DNA from: CAWJKP01 sp963843465
GTDB taxonomy: Bacteria > Planctomycetota > Planctomycetia > Pirellulales > Thermoguttaceae
Assembly (NCBI GenBank): GCA_963843465.1
Contig: CAWJKP010000005.1
Coordinates: 372,001 to 436,000 of the forward strand
Length of the DNA: 64,000 nucleotides
Direction of reading: 5' to 3'
Position numbers and translations under genes: made by a program. A model generated the notes under the pieces. It worked only from the letters and a program-made list of their open reading frames with translations, searched no databases and was not told the DNA's origin. Positions 17,855-27,628 of this stretch are shown here, in pieces. Each line of letters opens with the position of its first letter. Position 1 is the stretch's first letter.

Positions 17855-17906
17855 GGCGAGCGAGCGGAAGTCGAAAAGACGCCATGACGTGCCGAGCGGA
17901 GTCAAG

Positions 17907-17973
17907 CAGGGCGGGCACTGCCCACCAGGGGAATACCGTGCTCTTAGTTTGGCGGTGGGCGGTGCCCACCCTG
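17907..17973. repeat. Palindromic repeat GGTGGGC(A/G)GTGCCC
   Basis: 20-base arms CAGGGCGGGCACTGCCCACC (17907-17926) and GGTGGGCGGTGCCCACCCTG (17954-17973) are complementary at 18 of 20 positions. Together with the next repeat it fills the 17855-18221 gap between genes. Confidence 0.8.
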
Positions 17974-18007
17974 CTCCTTCCCGTAACCGATCACGGGCCG
18001 CGTTATC

Positions 18008-18084
18008 GTAGCAGGCACACTCCGTGTGCCGTCCGCCTTGTCAGGTGTCTTTCGAGCGGACGGCACACGGAGTGTGCCTGCTAC
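18008..18084. repeat. Perfect 29-bp inverted repeat with 19-base loop
   Basis: The left arm starts GTAGCAGGCACACTCCGTGT (18008-18036) and is perfectly complementary to 18056-18084. It lies 138 bases upstream of the CAP-domain gene. It is too far upstream and lacks a T tract, so it is probably a mobile palindromic repeat and not a terminator. Confidence 0.85.
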
Positions 18085-18221
18085 TTTCCACGCTGTGAAC
18101 GGTTACTCCTTCCCAAACGGAACCCATTTGCGTATCCTGAATGGATCGCACGGGCGCGGTCCGTCCACGGGTTTGCCGGTGCGTGGGTCTGCGGAATGGC
18201 ATTTTTCCCAGGAAAATCACC

Positions 18222-19265
18222 ATGTTGAAGCGGCTTTCGCTGCGTCGGGCTGTTGTTTTGGCCGCATTTCTGGCTCTTCTCCCTGCCCGCGGCCTGGCGG
18301 AGGAGGAGGAACCCGCAACCGCCAAGCCTTCCCAGGGCAGCGAGGCGGAGCAGCGGAAGAAGGCGAAGCAAGTGCTGGCCAAGTTCCGCCTGCCGCGGCT
18401 GAGCGCCGAGCGGCGGGCCGGCTCACTGAAACAGGCGGTCGAGGCCGGGCCGGAAGGCGTCGCCGTTGCCAAGGAGATGTTGGCCAAGGAGTTGGCGCGG
18501 GTCAAGTCGCTCTTCGGCGCTGCGCCGAACACGTCCGCGCTGGACGAGCAGATCGAGTCGCTGCGAAAGACGCTCGCCAAACTCCGCGAGGACCCCAACC
18601 TCTCCCACGCGCAAACGGAAACCATCGGCCTGCCGGCCTTGAACCAGTTGACGGTCGTGTATCGGCAGCAGCAAGCGCAGTTGGCGCCTTACAAGAAGAA
18701 GAAGGCGGCCGCCACGGCGCAGTTGCGGCAGTATGCGGAGATCTTCCGACTGCTGAAAAAGGAGTGGCAAGAGGCCCCCCCGCTGCCGCTGGACGAGTAT
18801 CTGGGCGAGATCGACAAGACGATTGCCGCCGCCACCACGCCGAGCGAAGAGGCGCTGCGCCAGGTGGCCGAGGAGAACGCGAAGGTTGCCCCCCATCTCA
18901 GTTGGGACCAGGTGGCCGGCATGGAGGAAGTCAACGCCGTCCGCGTGATGTGCGGGCTGAACGCGCTGGTTTACGACCCCAAGCTTTGCGAGGCGGCCAC
19001 GGGTCACAGCGCCGACATGCAGCGGCTGAATTTCTTCGCCCACGAGTCGCCCCTGCCGGGAAAGACGTCGCCGTTCGACCGGGCCAAGCTGGCCGGCACG
19101 ACCGCCTCCGGCGAGAACATTTACAAAGGCAGCGCTTCGCCCGCCGATGCGATCAAGGCCTGGTTCCTCAGCCCCGGACACCACAAAAACCTCTTCGGCG
19201 CGGGGCACAAGCGCCAGGGCCTCGGCCGGGTCGGCATCTACTGGACGCAAGAGTTCGGCGCGTAA
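18222..19265 (+). CDS. CAP-domain (SCP/YkwD-like) secreted protein
   Basis: 347 residues. The ATG at 18222 gives MLKRLSLRRAVVLAAFLALL, a clear signal peptide, with AGGAAA 9 bases upstream; open sequence further upstream is repeat-derived. Residues 30-215 are strongly helical, probably coiled coil (EEQRKKAKQ-like stretches, LDEQIESLRKTLAKLREDPN). The C-terminal part from about residue 225 is a CAP domain: VNAVRVMCGLNALVYDPKLC, GHSADMQRLNFFAHESP, ASGENIYKGSASPADAIKAW, SPGHHKNLFG. CAP histidines and glutamates (H in GHSADM, H in FFAHES, E in GENIY, H in SPGHH) are present. Role unknown; CAP proteins are extracellular and often bind sterols or peptidoglycan-related ligands. Confidence 0.9.
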   Translation: MLKRLSLRRAVVLAAFLALLPARGLAEEEEPATAKPSQGSEAEQRKKAKQVLAKFRLPRLSAERRAGSLKQAVEAGPEGVAVAKEMLAKELARVKSLFGAAPNTSALDEQIESLRKTLAKLREDPNLSHAQTETIGLPALNQLTVVYRQQQAQLAPYKKKKAAATAQLRQYAEIFRLLKKEWQEAPPLPLDEYLGEIDKTIAAATTPSEEALRQVAEENAKVAPHLSWDQVAGMEEVNAVRVMCGLNALVYDPKLCEAATGHSADMQRLNFFAHESPLPGKTSPFDRAKLAGTTASGENIYKGSASPADAIKAWFLSPGHHKNLFGAGHKRQGLGRVGIYWTQEFGA

Positions 19266-19283
19266 TGCCGGAAGTCCGTAGTG

Positions 19284-19518
19284 CCGGCTTTAGCCGGAAA
19301 TCCAGGCCAGACCGCCTAAAGGCGGGACTACGAACGAAGGCGGGACTACGAACGAAGGCGGGACTACGAACGAAGGCGGGACTACGAACGAAGGCGGGAC
19401 TACGAACGAAGGCGGGACTACGAACGAAGGCGGGACTACGAACGAAGGCGGGACTACGAACGAAGGCGGGACTACGAACGAAGGCGGGACTACGAACGAA
19501 GGCGGGACTACGAACTGC
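19284..19518. repeat. 18-bp minisatellite grown from a palindromic repeat
   Basis: A REP-like unit (GTAGTGCCGGCTTTAGCCGG then ACCGCCTAAAGGCGG) leads into ten perfect copies and one partial copy of the 18-base unit GGCGGGACTACGAACGAA from 19321 to about 19515. The period is a multiple of three, so all frames stay open (for example repeated FVVPPS on the minus strand). No gene is inferred. It lies between convergent genes. Confidence 0.92.
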
Positions 19519-19564
19519 GCATTTCGGACCGCGCGCCGTATGAGGGCTCGCGCGTCCCAGACAT

Positions 19565-21422
19565 CTACTTTGCACACCAACTCCGCCAGATGTTGCGGTA
19601 GGCCGCCTCGACGTTCCGGGCAAAGCGCGGGGCGTTCATCAGAGGGGACGCCTGCATCCGAGCGCGCACGGTCGCTCGCAGCTCGCTCAATCGGGGCAGA
19701 TCTTGAGCCAACTCGACCGCGATCCGCACGTATTGCTCCGGCGTCCGGGCAATCAATTCCGGCAGACCGACGTTGGACAAGATGCTCACCCCTCCCCGTC
19801 CCACCGCCGTTTCTCCCGCCAGGCTCACCACCGGCACTCCCATCCACAAAGCGTCGCAAGTCGTGGCGCCGCCGCCATAGGGGAAGGTATCCAGGGCCAC
19901 GTCGATCCGCCGGTAAACGCCGAAGTATTCCTCCGTGGGCAGGGAGTCGACAAACGCCAACCGCTCCGCGGAGACGCCTTGCTGGGCCAGAAACGTCCGC
20001 ACCCGGTCGCGGTGGCTGCCGGCGCGGGCGTGCAGGAGCAGCCTCGCCTCCGGCGCCGCCTGCAAGAGGCGGCTCCAGGCTGCCAGGGTCGGAGCCGTGA
20101 CCTTGCAGAAATTGTTCAAACAGCCGAAGGTGACGTGGCCCCCCGTCAAGGCCGGCACGGCGCTCACCGGCGGAGTCTCGATCGCGGGCCGATAGCACCA
20201 GTACGTCTCCGGCAGATGGATCGACTGCTCGCAGTAGAACTTCTCGTGCCGGCCCGGCGGGTCCAGATAGGGATCGGTCAGGCGATAGTCCATCGCGCCA
20301 AGGCCCGTCGTGCCGCAGTAGGCCAGATACGTCACCTGGACGGGGGCCGGCTTGCGGGCAAAGACCAGCAGGCGGTTGTTCGCCATGTGCATGGTCAGAT
20401 CCACGAGGATGTCGATGCGGTCCTGGCGGATGGTCTCGGCGACTTGCTCATCCGAGAAGCCGAGCACGTCGCGCCACGCATCGGCCTGGGCGCGGCAACG
20501 GTCGGTCATGCTGTCCGGGATGGGCACCGAAGCGTAGCAAAAGATTTCAAAGCTTCTCGTGGTCGTGCGATTCCAAGAGCGGCAAGAGGAACCGTCCCAC
20601 GACGTGCAAACGAAAATCCGGCGAGACATAGCCAACGCGCAAGCGGCGATCGGCAGATCGCTCGTTGAGATGCGGCTGGATGAGCTTCGCCCATCGCTCG
20701 GCGTGTTGCTGGTTCCAGCGGCGGTGTTCTTCGTAGAGCGTCTGGGCGTCGTAGCCGGGGCAGAAGACTTGGGTGTAAAGCAGATTGCTATGCGCCAAGG
20801 CGAAGTCCGGCTTCAGCTCTACTGCCCGGCGGTAGCAGGCGAGCGCTTCGTCCAGCTTCCCCTGGTCTCGCAACACATTGCCCAGGTTGTAGCGTGCCTC
20901 GGCGAAGTCCGGCTTCAGCTCCAGTGCCGGGCGGTAGCAGGCGAGCGCTTCGTCCAGCTTCCCCTGGGCCTTGAGAACGGTGCCCAGGTTGTTGTGGACC
21001 TCGGCAAGGCCCGGCTTCAGTTCCAGCACCCGGCGGTAGCAGGCGAGCGCTTCGTCGAGCTTCCCCTGCTCCTTCAACAAATTACCGAGGTTGTTGTGTG
21101 CTTCGGCAAGACCCGGCTCCAGATCCAGGGCCCGGCGGTAGCAGGCGACCGCCTCGGGAAACCTGCGCAAGGCGCGATACGCCTCCCCCAAGTGGAAATG
21201 GAAGGCAGCCGCATTCCCTTCCAACCCGATCGCCCGTTGGATGTACTCGACGGCAACCTCGTGCTTGCCCACTTGGGAAGCGATCACGCCGAGAAGATGA
21301 ATCGCATCAGCATGATTCGGCTGAATCGCGAGAATCTGCCGGCAGAGCTGCTCGGCAGCTTGCAGGCGACCGGCTTGAAGGTGTTGGATGGCAATCGCCA
21401 ATGCTTCGGAAACCGTTGCCAT
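19565..21422 (-). CDS. TPR/SPINDLY-type O-linked N-acetylglucosamine transferase-like protein, one frameshift
   Basis: The first part (21422 to 20550) starts MATVSEALAIAIQHLQAGRL and carries about six TPR units (RALDLEPGLAEAHNNLGNLL, ALACYRRVLELKPGLAEVHN), then RRLRVGYVSPDFRLHVVGRF, the start of the OGT/SPINDLY catalytic domain. At AAGCTT (20550-20555) the frame shifts by one base. The second part continues FEIFCYASVPIPDSMTDRCR, IDILVDLTMHMANNRLLVFA, VQVTYLAYCGTTGLGAMDYR, VTFGCLNNFCKVTAPTLAAW, LDTFPYGGGATTCDALWMGV and VSLAGETAVGRGGVSILSNV to 19565. Read across the break it is a complete protein of about 618 residues. Family members transfer sugar to protein Ser/Thr; the exact substrate here is unknown. 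Confidence 0.88.
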
Positions 21423-21705
21423 AGCGCAAATTATGACTCAAACTGGAAACGGCGGCCAGGAAAAGGGGACCGGCTCCGCCGCGAAGGTTACCCAAGAGCC
21501 TGGAATTGTCGATTTGCCGCGGGTCCTTGACAGCAGTCGGCGCCCACGCTAACGTCGGGGCATCGCCCGGGATCAAGGTTCCCATCAGCAAGGTGATCGC
21601 CTGCAAGCCCGCCGGCCAAGGGCAGACGTTCGACATTTTTTTCCGCACGCCGCGGTTCTCTTGGTAGTGGACCCCAATTCTCTACGCGATGGAAGGGAGA
21701 ATCCC

Positions 21706-24700
21706 ATGACGCGAAAGCGATTTCTTCTGCTGGCAGGCATCACGCTGGGAGCTTTCGTCCTGACGGCGCGGCCCCTTGCGGCCGCAACGCTGAAGCTCTC
21801 GTTGCCCCTGGGACGCACGGCCTATCAGACCAACGAACAGATCGACCTCTGCGTCGTCCGCAGCGGCGTGGAGGCCCTGCCGGCAGCGGACCTGAACCTC
21901 GCGCTGGCCGCCGGCGACGGCAGTCGGATCGCGCTGGTGTTTCCCGTCGGGCCGGTGGCGGTTGGGGCCAAGGGAGCGACGGCCACCGAGCATCTGCACC
22001 TGAACGGCTGGCTGCTGCGTCCGGGGCACTACAAGATCACCGCCGCGGTCCACGGGGCCACGGCCTCGACCGAGATCAACGTCTTCGGCCACCTTCGCCG
22101 CAGCACGTTCAAGACGGTTGACTGGGGCTGCCGCATCCAGGGCCCGGAGATGGCGGTCCTCGGCGAAGACGGCATGGGCTTCAACCTGCTGTTGGGCGAC
22201 TACCGCCTGCAAGCCAACACGGCCAACGCGCAGGCCACGATCCGCGGCGGGGCCGATTACATGCAGTGCTGCGCGATGGGCGGGGGGCACCAGGTGGACC
22301 TCCGCCAGGAGTGCGACTGGTCCGACCCCTACGTGCTCAAGGGGGCCACGGCCCGAGCAGCGCAGCAGGCCTTCATGGACCGCACCAAGCCCAACGCGCT
22401 GGGCGTGCACTTCTACGACGAGCCGGGGCTCACCTGGGAAAACGGCACGCCGCACGCCGTGGCGGCCCAGCTCCGCGCGTTCCGCAGCGCCTTCGGCGCC
22501 GACCGCATTCCCTATACGGGCGTGAAACCGGGCGATGCCGCGTCGACGGCCAGGTGGCAGTTCTGGGGCCGCTGGAAAGAGGGCTTCCTGGAGGCGGCCT
22601 GGAAAGACGCCCGCTTCGCCGTCGACCAGGTCAATCCGGAGCTGATTTCCGCCACCCAGAGCCAGTACGCCTGGAACGGCTACACCGACGGCTACTACTT
22701 CAACGTCGTTCGCCCCCTGGCGGTCATCAGCGGGCACGGCGGCTACGACGACGGGCCGGGCAGCTACTTCTATCCCGCCTACCACCAGGAGTTCGGCCGC
22801 ATGAGGCAGTTGGACAAGCCGAACTGGTACCTGCCGAACTGGGGCAACACCTCGCGCGACGAGCTGTACCGGCTGGAACAGTACTTGTGCTTCATGAACA
22901 ACCTGCAAGGGCTGGCGAAGTCGCCCGACCCCGTGATGAACGCCCCCTACGCCGCCGCCACGTCGCCGAGCGTCGTGGAGACGAACAAGCTGGGGCTGCG
23001 GCTGGGCACCATCTTCAGCACGATGCGGCCGAGCTGCGGCGAGGTGGCCCTGCTCTACTCGCTCTCACAGTGCCTCGATGCCCAAATCAAGTCCGGGATG
23101 AAAGACAATTACATGGGCGGCGGGCTCACCCGCGGCCGGCTGCTGACGGTCTACTTCGCCTCAAAGATGATCCACGTCCCCTTCACCCCGGTGGTGGAAG
23201 AAGACGTGCTGGACGGCTCGGTGTCGGCTGATTACAAGGCGATCGTGCTGACGAACATCAACTATCTCGACCCGAAAGTCGTCGCCGTGCTGGAGGATTA
23301 CGCGGCCGGCGGCGGACTGGTCCTGCTGACCGACGACTGCCGGACGGAGATCAAGGGCGCCAAGCGAGTCGGCGCCGCCGCGCCGGACCTGACCGACGAG
23401 ATCGAAAGGGTCTGGGCCGCCGGAAAGCAGAATGAATCGCTGCAGATGCGGGCCGCGGGCCTCTTCTTCCGCGCCGCGGGGCCGCTGGCCGGCGCCCTGA
23501 AGGCGAAACTGGCCGGCGCCGGCATCCGGCCGATCGTCGATTGCGACAACCCGCAGGTGGTCGTTTCCCGCCAATCGCAGGCCGACGTGGAGTACTTCTT
23601 CGCCGTCAACGCCGCCTGGGACGAGAAGGAAGGCACCTTGCTCTCGGTCAAGCCGACCACCGCCACCATCGGCTTTGCGGCCGACGGCCGGCCCGTCTAT
23701 GACGGCGTGCGGGGCGGGGCGGTGCCCGAGCTGAAGGGTAAACTCACCGGCGGGCTATTTCGCTTCGGCGCCGGCGAGATGCGGGTCTTTGCACGGACGG
23801 CCCGCCCGATCGGCGGCGTGCGGATTCAAACCCCCGTGGTTGCCAGGGACTTTACGCGGGAGGCCGCGCCGATCAGCGTCTCGATTGACGCCACCCTGGC
23901 CGACGCGGCCGGGGCCGCGCTGGCGGGAGCCGTGCCGATGCAGGTCCGCCTGATCGACCCGCTGGGTAGCGTCCGCTACGACTTGTACCGCGCCACGACA
24001 ATGGGAACCCTCCGGCTGTCGTTGCCCCTGGCCGCCAACGATCCGCCCGGCCCGTGGACGGTGACCGTCAAAGAGTTGTTGGACAACCACGCCGGCTCCG
24101 CGCGGTTCACCTATCGGCCGGCGAAGCAGTGCGGCGCGTTGGCCGGGGCCACACGGCGGGCGGTCTTCTTCGGCAACGACCGGGAGAATATCTTCCGCTT
24201 TATCCGCACCCACCAGGACATCACCATCGTCAAGGGCACGGCCGACTATTGCGGCGCCGCCGCCGAGCGGCTGGCGGCGATCCTCAAGCCGTGGGGCGTC
24301 CGCTCGACGATCGTCGCGGCCGCCGAGGTGAACAAGCCGCGCCGCTTGACAGCCGACGAAGCGAAGACCTGGGTGGGCCTTGATTTCGGGCGGGCCGAGG
24401 CGGGCGAGGGCAACCGCCCGGCCAAAGTCGGCTTCGTGCTAGCCGGCCCGGCGATCCTGCTGGGCACGCCGGCGGACAACCCGCTTATCGATGCGGTCCG
24501 CTCGCTGGGATTCCTGCCCTATGCGCCCGGCGCGGATTTCCCGGGCCGGGGACGCGGCTACCTGGCCTGGCAGCGCGACGCCATCGGCCTCGGGCAGGAA
24601 TCTGTCACACTGGTGGCCGCCGACGCGGAGGGCATGGCGGAGGCCGTCGGCTCGCTCTACGAGGCGGCAGCCGGCATCGATCCGATGACTCCCTGGGCGT

Positions 24701-25185
24701 TGCCGCTGTCCTCGGCAGTTGCCCCGGCGACGATCAACCTCCAGCCGCCCGAGGCGGTGACCCGTTGGCAGGCCGTGCTGCCCGACCGCGTGCTTTGGCT
24801 GGCCGCCGGCCCGGCGGGAGAGGTCACGGCGATCTCGCTGGACGGTTCGGCCGCGACGCTGGACAAGGCCGGCAAGGTGGTCTCGCAAAGGGCCGCAAGT
24901 CCGGCTGAAATCGCCGCGGGGAAGAAGGCGGCCGCCGTCAAGCCCGTCGTGCCCGCCGCCTTGACGACGAAACTAGCGCCCTACCGCGTGCCGAAATTCA
25001 TCGCCACCAGCGCCGGCCTTACGGCCGTGGCCTACTGGGGCGGCACGCTCGAGGTCTTCGCGGCCGACGGCACGCTCAAGACGCAGCAATTGCTGCCGCA
25101 GGACATCAGCGCGCTGGCCTGGGCGGGCAACACGCTCATCGTGGGCCAGTCGGACGGATGCCTCCTGGCGTTGGCGACAAGGTAA
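21706..25185 (+). CDS. Very large secreted protein of unknown function
   Basis: 1159 residues. The ATG at 21706 follows GAAGGGAGA, and the N-terminus MTRKRFLLLAGITLGAFVLT is a signal peptide. Residues 30-130 look like an Ig-like or bacterial alpha-2-macroglobulin-type beta domain (SLPLGRTAYQTNEQIDLCVV). A central region (residues about 200-500) with YLPNWGNTSRDELYRLEQYL and GVHFYDEPGLTWENGTPH resembles TIM-barrel glycoside hydrolases. DYKAIVLTNINYLDPKVVAV then LEDYAAGGGLVLLTDDC (about 510-545) looks like a GH42-type trimerisation (class I amidotransferase) fold. The C-terminus ends with propeller-like strands (SALAWAGNTLIVGQSDGCLL). A carbohydrate-active role is inferred. Nothing identifiable lies in 21423-21705 upstream. 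Confidence 0.75.
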   Translation: MTRKRFLLLAGITLGAFVLTARPLAAATLKLSLPLGRTAYQTNEQIDLCVVRSGVEALPAADLNLALAAGDGSRIALVFPVGPVAVGAKGATATEHLHLNGWLLRPGHYKITAAVHGATASTEINVFGHLRRSTFKTVDWGCRIQGPEMAVLGEDGMGFNLLLGDYRLQANTANAQATIRGGADYMQCCAMGGGHQVDLRQECDWSDPYVLKGATARAAQQAFMDRTKPNALGVHFYDEPGLTWENGTPHAVAAQLRAFRSAFGADRIPYTGVKPGDAASTARWQFWGRWKEGFLEAAWKDARFAVDQVNPELISATQSQYAWNGYTDGYYFNVVRPLAVISGHGGYDDGPGSYFYPAYHQEFGRMRQLDKPNWYLPNWGNTSRDELYRLEQYLCFMNNLQGLAKSPDPVMNAPYAAATSPSVVETNKLGLRLGTIFSTMRPSCGEVALLYSLSQCLDAQIKSGMKDNYMGGGLTRGRLLTVYFASKMIHVPFTPVVEEDVLDGSVSADYKAIVLTNINYLDPKVVAVLEDYAAGGGLVLLTDDCRTEIKGAKRVGAAAPDLTDEIERVWAAGKQNESLQMRAAGLFFRAAGPLAGALKAKLAGAGIRPIVDCDNPQVVVSRQSQADVEYFFAVNAAWDEKEGTLLSVKPTTATIGFAADGRPVYDGVRGGAVPELKGKLTGGLFRFGAGEMRVFARTARPIGGVRIQTPVVARDFTREAAPISVSIDATLADAAGAALAGAVPMQVRLIDPLGSVRYDLYRATTMGTLRLSLPLAANDPPGPWTVTVKELLDNHAGSARFTYRPAKQCGALAGATRRAVFFGNDRENIFRFIRTHQDITIVKGTADYCGAAAERLAAILKPWGVRSTIVAAAEVNKPRRLTADEAKTWVGLDFGRAEAGEGNRPAKVGFVLAGPAILLGTPADNPLIDAVRSLGFLPYAPGADFPGRGRGYLAWQRDAIGLGQESVTLVAADAEGMAEAVGSLYEAAAGIDPMTPWALPLSSAVAPATINLQPPEAVTRWQAVLPDRVLWLAAGPAGEVTAISLDGSAATLDKAGKVVSQRAASPAEIAAGKKAAAVKPVVPAALTTKLAPYRVPKFIATSAGLTAVAYWGGTLEVFAADGTLKTQQLLPQDISALAWAGNTLIVGQSDGCLLALATR

Positions 25186-25202
25186 GGATCAGAAAATCAA
25201 TG

Positions 25203-25289
25203 AGTGTCGCCTTTCGCTCCGCGAAAGTGGGCGGGCTGCGGCGAAATAATCCGGGATAACGCAGCTTTCGCGGAGCGAAAGGCGACACT
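25203..25289. repeat. Palindromic repeat AGTGTCGCCTTTCGCTCCGC
   Basis: Perfect 25-base arms (25203-25227, AGTGTCGCCTTTCGCTCCGC..., and 25265-25289) enclose a 37-base loop containing AATAATCCGGGATAAC. It fills the space between the large secreted protein and the Nramp gene. Confidence 0.85.
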
Positions 25290-25358
25290 TATTTACTCGC
25301 CGATGCAACGCTACTGAATCATCCCCGTCATGGACTGGCTGGCCGCGAGACCACCATC

Positions 25359-26675
25359 GTGAACCGACCGCGCAATGCGAATTCGAGTGCGAAAGCCGCG
25401 GATCGCAGCACCGTCGCGGCGGCGGTGCAGGTGCTTTCCGGAAAGAGCAGGAAGCGCCGTCTGGCCCGGCTTTGGCCCTTTTTGGGGCCGGCCTTCGTGG
25501 CTTGCGTGGCCTACATCGACCCGGGGAATTTTGCCACCAACCTCGAAGGCGGAGCGAAGTACGGCTACTTGCTCATTTGGGTCGTGCTGGCGAGCAACCT
25601 CATAGGGATGCTGATCCAGGCCCTATCGGCCAAGCTCGGCATCGCCACCGGGAGGAACCTGGCCGAGCTCTGCCGCGAGCATTACCCCCGCTGGCTGACG
25701 CTGGCGATGTGGGTCCTGATGGAAGTCGTGGCCATGGCCACCGACCTGGCCGAGTTCCTCGGGGCGGCCCTGGGATTTTACCTGCTGTTCGGCATGCCGC
25801 TTTGGATCGCCGGGTTGCTGACGGCGCTGACGACGTTCATCATCCTGGGCCTGGAGCGTTATGGTTTTCGCTGGCTGGAAGCGGTGATCACGGCGCTGGT
25901 CGGCGTGGTGGCGGCGTGCTACTTGATCGAGCTGGCGCTGGCCCCGCCCGACTGGGGGAAAGTGGCCTTGTACTCGATCGTTCCACGTTTTTCCGGCCCG
26001 GGGAGCGTGCTCTTGGCCGCGGGCATCCTGGGCGCGACGGTGATGCCCCACGTGATCTTCCTGCACTCGGCCCTGATGCAGGGGCGCGTTGTCGCCCGCT
26101 CCCCGGAGCAGATGAAGCGGCTCTTCCGCTACGAGATCGCCGACATCGTGATCGCCATGGGCGTGGCCGGGCTGATCAACGCCGCCATGCTGGTGATGGC
26201 CGCCAAGACCTTCCACTACCACACGCCGCCCCTGACCAACGTGAACGCCATCGAAGACGCCTACATGACCCTGGAACACCTGCTGGGCCACTGGGCCAAT
26301 TTCGTCTTTGCCCTGTCGCTGCTGGCCTCGGGACTCTCCAGCTCGGCCGTGGGCACGATGAGCGGGCAGGTGATCATGCAGGGGTTCCTCAACTTCCACA
26401 TCCCCGTCTGGCTCCGCCGCGGCCTGACCATGGCCCCGGCCCTGGTGGTGATCTTCGCCGGCTTCGATGCCACCCGGAGCCTGGTCTACAGCCAGGTCGT
26501 GCTCAGCTTCGGGCTGCCTTTCGCCGTGATTCCGCTGCTGTTGTTCACGTCGCGGCGGGGCCTGATGGGACCGCTGGCCAATCGCCGCACGACCATCCTC
26601 CTGGCTGCGCTGGCCGCCGCCTTGATCCTGGCGCTGAACGTTTTTTTGGTATGCCAAGTATTCGCGGGAGACTAA
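25359..26675 (+). CDS. mntH: Nramp family divalent metal transporter
   Basis: 438 residues from the GTG at 25359; no better start lies nearby. About eleven hydrophobic segments are visible. The Nramp metal-site motif DPGNFATN is at residues 54-61, and the second-half motif ATVMPHVIF (MPH at 229-231) is intact, as in Mn2+/Fe2+ importers. The hydrophilic N-terminus of 35 residues is unusual but plausible. The stop codon (26673-26675) is one base before the ATG of a tandem UspA protein at 26677, so the two are translationally coupled, a pairing that suggests stress-linked or nucleotide-linked control of metal uptake. No Mn riboswitch was recognised upstream. Confidence 0.92.
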   Translation: MNRPRNANSSAKAADRSTVAAAVQVLSGKSRKRRLARLWPFLGPAFVACVAYIDPGNFATNLEGGAKYGYLLIWVVLASNLIGMLIQALSAKLGIATGRNLAELCREHYPRWLTLAMWVLMEVVAMATDLAEFLGAALGFYLLFGMPLWIAGLLTALTTFIILGLERYGFRWLEAVITALVGVVAACYLIELALAPPDWGKVALYSIVPRFSGPGSVLLAAGILGATVMPHVIFLHSALMQGRVVARSPEQMKRLFRYEIADIVIAMGVAGLINAAMLVMAAKTFHYHTPPLTNVNAIEDAYMTLEHLLGHWANFVFALSLLASGLSSSAVGTMSGQVIMQGFLNFHIPVWLRRGLTMAPALVVIFAGFDATRSLVYSQVVLSFGLPFAVIPLLLFTSRRGLMGPLANRRTTILLAALAAALILALNVFLVCQVFAGD

Positions 26676-26676
26676 G

Positions 26677-27579
26677 ATGCTCCATCGCCTGCTGGTGCCC
26701 TTGGACGGCTCACCCCTTGCCGAAGCCGTGCTGCCGACGGCCGCCTTCCTCGCCCAGCGGGCCAACGCCCGGGTCATGCTGCTGCACCTCGTCGAGCACC
26801 ATGCCCCCGCGACCGTTCACGGCCAGCGCCATCTCACCTCCGCGGCCGAGGCCGAGAGCTACCTGGCCGACGTCGCGCGAAGATGCTTTCCCCCGACGGC
26901 GAACGTCGTTTGGCACGTCCACGGCCGCGAGATCGACGACGTGGCCCACGGCCTGGCCGACCAGGCCGGCGAGTTGGACTGCGACCTGGTGGTGATGCTC
27001 TCCCACGGTCACTGGGATTTCCGCCGCTGGCTCTCGGGAAGCCTGGCGCAGCAGGTCGTGCGGCAGGCCCCGTCGCCGATCCTCCTGCTCCGCGAGGGAC
27101 CGGAGGGGACTATTCCCGTCAGCTTCCGGCAACTCCTGGTGCCGCTGGACGGACGGCCGGAGCACGAGTCGGGCTTGCCGAGCGCCATCGACCTGGCCCG
27201 CCTCTGCGCCGCCCCGGCGCGGCTGCTGATGGTCGTTCCCACGCTCACCACGCTACGTGGCGAGGACGCGGCCGCCGGTCAACTCCTTCCCGGCGCCACC
27301 CGCGAGATGCTCGATCTGGCCCAGCGCGAGGGGACGGAGTATCTGCAGCGTCAACTGGCGCGGATGCGGGCGGAAGGGGTCGAGGCCACGGCCGCGATTG
27401 CCCGCGGCGAGCCGGCGGCGATGGTCTCGGAGGCGGCCCACGACCTGAAGGCCGATCTCCTGGTCCTGGCCACTCACGGCTCCGCCGGCATCGAGGCCTT
27501 CTGGACCGGCAGTCTCGGCCAGCGTCTGATCGGCAAGCTTTCCGCCTCGTTCCTGCTGGCCCCGGCGGGCAATCCGTGA
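26677..27579 (+). CDS. Tandem universal stress protein (two UspA domains)
   Basis: 300 residues with two Usp domains. The first (1-145) begins MLHRLLVPLDGSPLAEAVLP and ends with the nucleotide-loop region LSHGHWDFRRWLSGSLAQQV. The second (149-300) begins FRQLLVPLDGRPEHESGLPS and ends ATHGSAGIEAFWTGSLGQRL. The second domain keeps the G-x2-G-x9-G(S/T) ATP-loop pattern better than the first. It starts one base after the stop of the Nramp transporter, so it is co-translated and may modulate that transporter. Cytoplasmic. Confidence 0.93.
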   Translation: MLHRLLVPLDGSPLAEAVLPTAAFLAQRANARVMLLHLVEHHAPATVHGQRHLTSAAEAESYLADVARRCFPPTANVVWHVHGREIDDVAHGLADQAGELDCDLVVMLSHGHWDFRRWLSGSLAQQVVRQAPSPILLLREGPEGTIPVSFRQLLVPLDGRPEHESGLPSAIDLARLCAAPARLLMVVPTLTTLRGEDAAAGQLLPGATREMLDLAQREGTEYLQRQLARMRAEGVEATAAIARGEPAAMVSEAAHDLKADLLVLATHGSAGIEAFWTGSLGQRLIGKLSASFLLAPAGNP

Positions 27580-27628
27580 GAGGCGGCGAGTGGTCGGTGG
27601 TGAGCGTACAATGGGCAAGGGTTGACCG

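Noticed and set aside
18008..18084. Intrinsic transcription terminator after the SUMF1-domain gene
   Set aside because: The 29-bp arms and 19-base loop are not followed by a T tract, and similar perfect palindromes recur in other contexts.
19321..19515. Possible repetitive protein (FVVPPS or TKAGLR repeats) on either strand
   Set aside because: The period is 18 bases, so open frames are automatic. There is no start signal or domain, and the tract grows out of a palindromic repeat.
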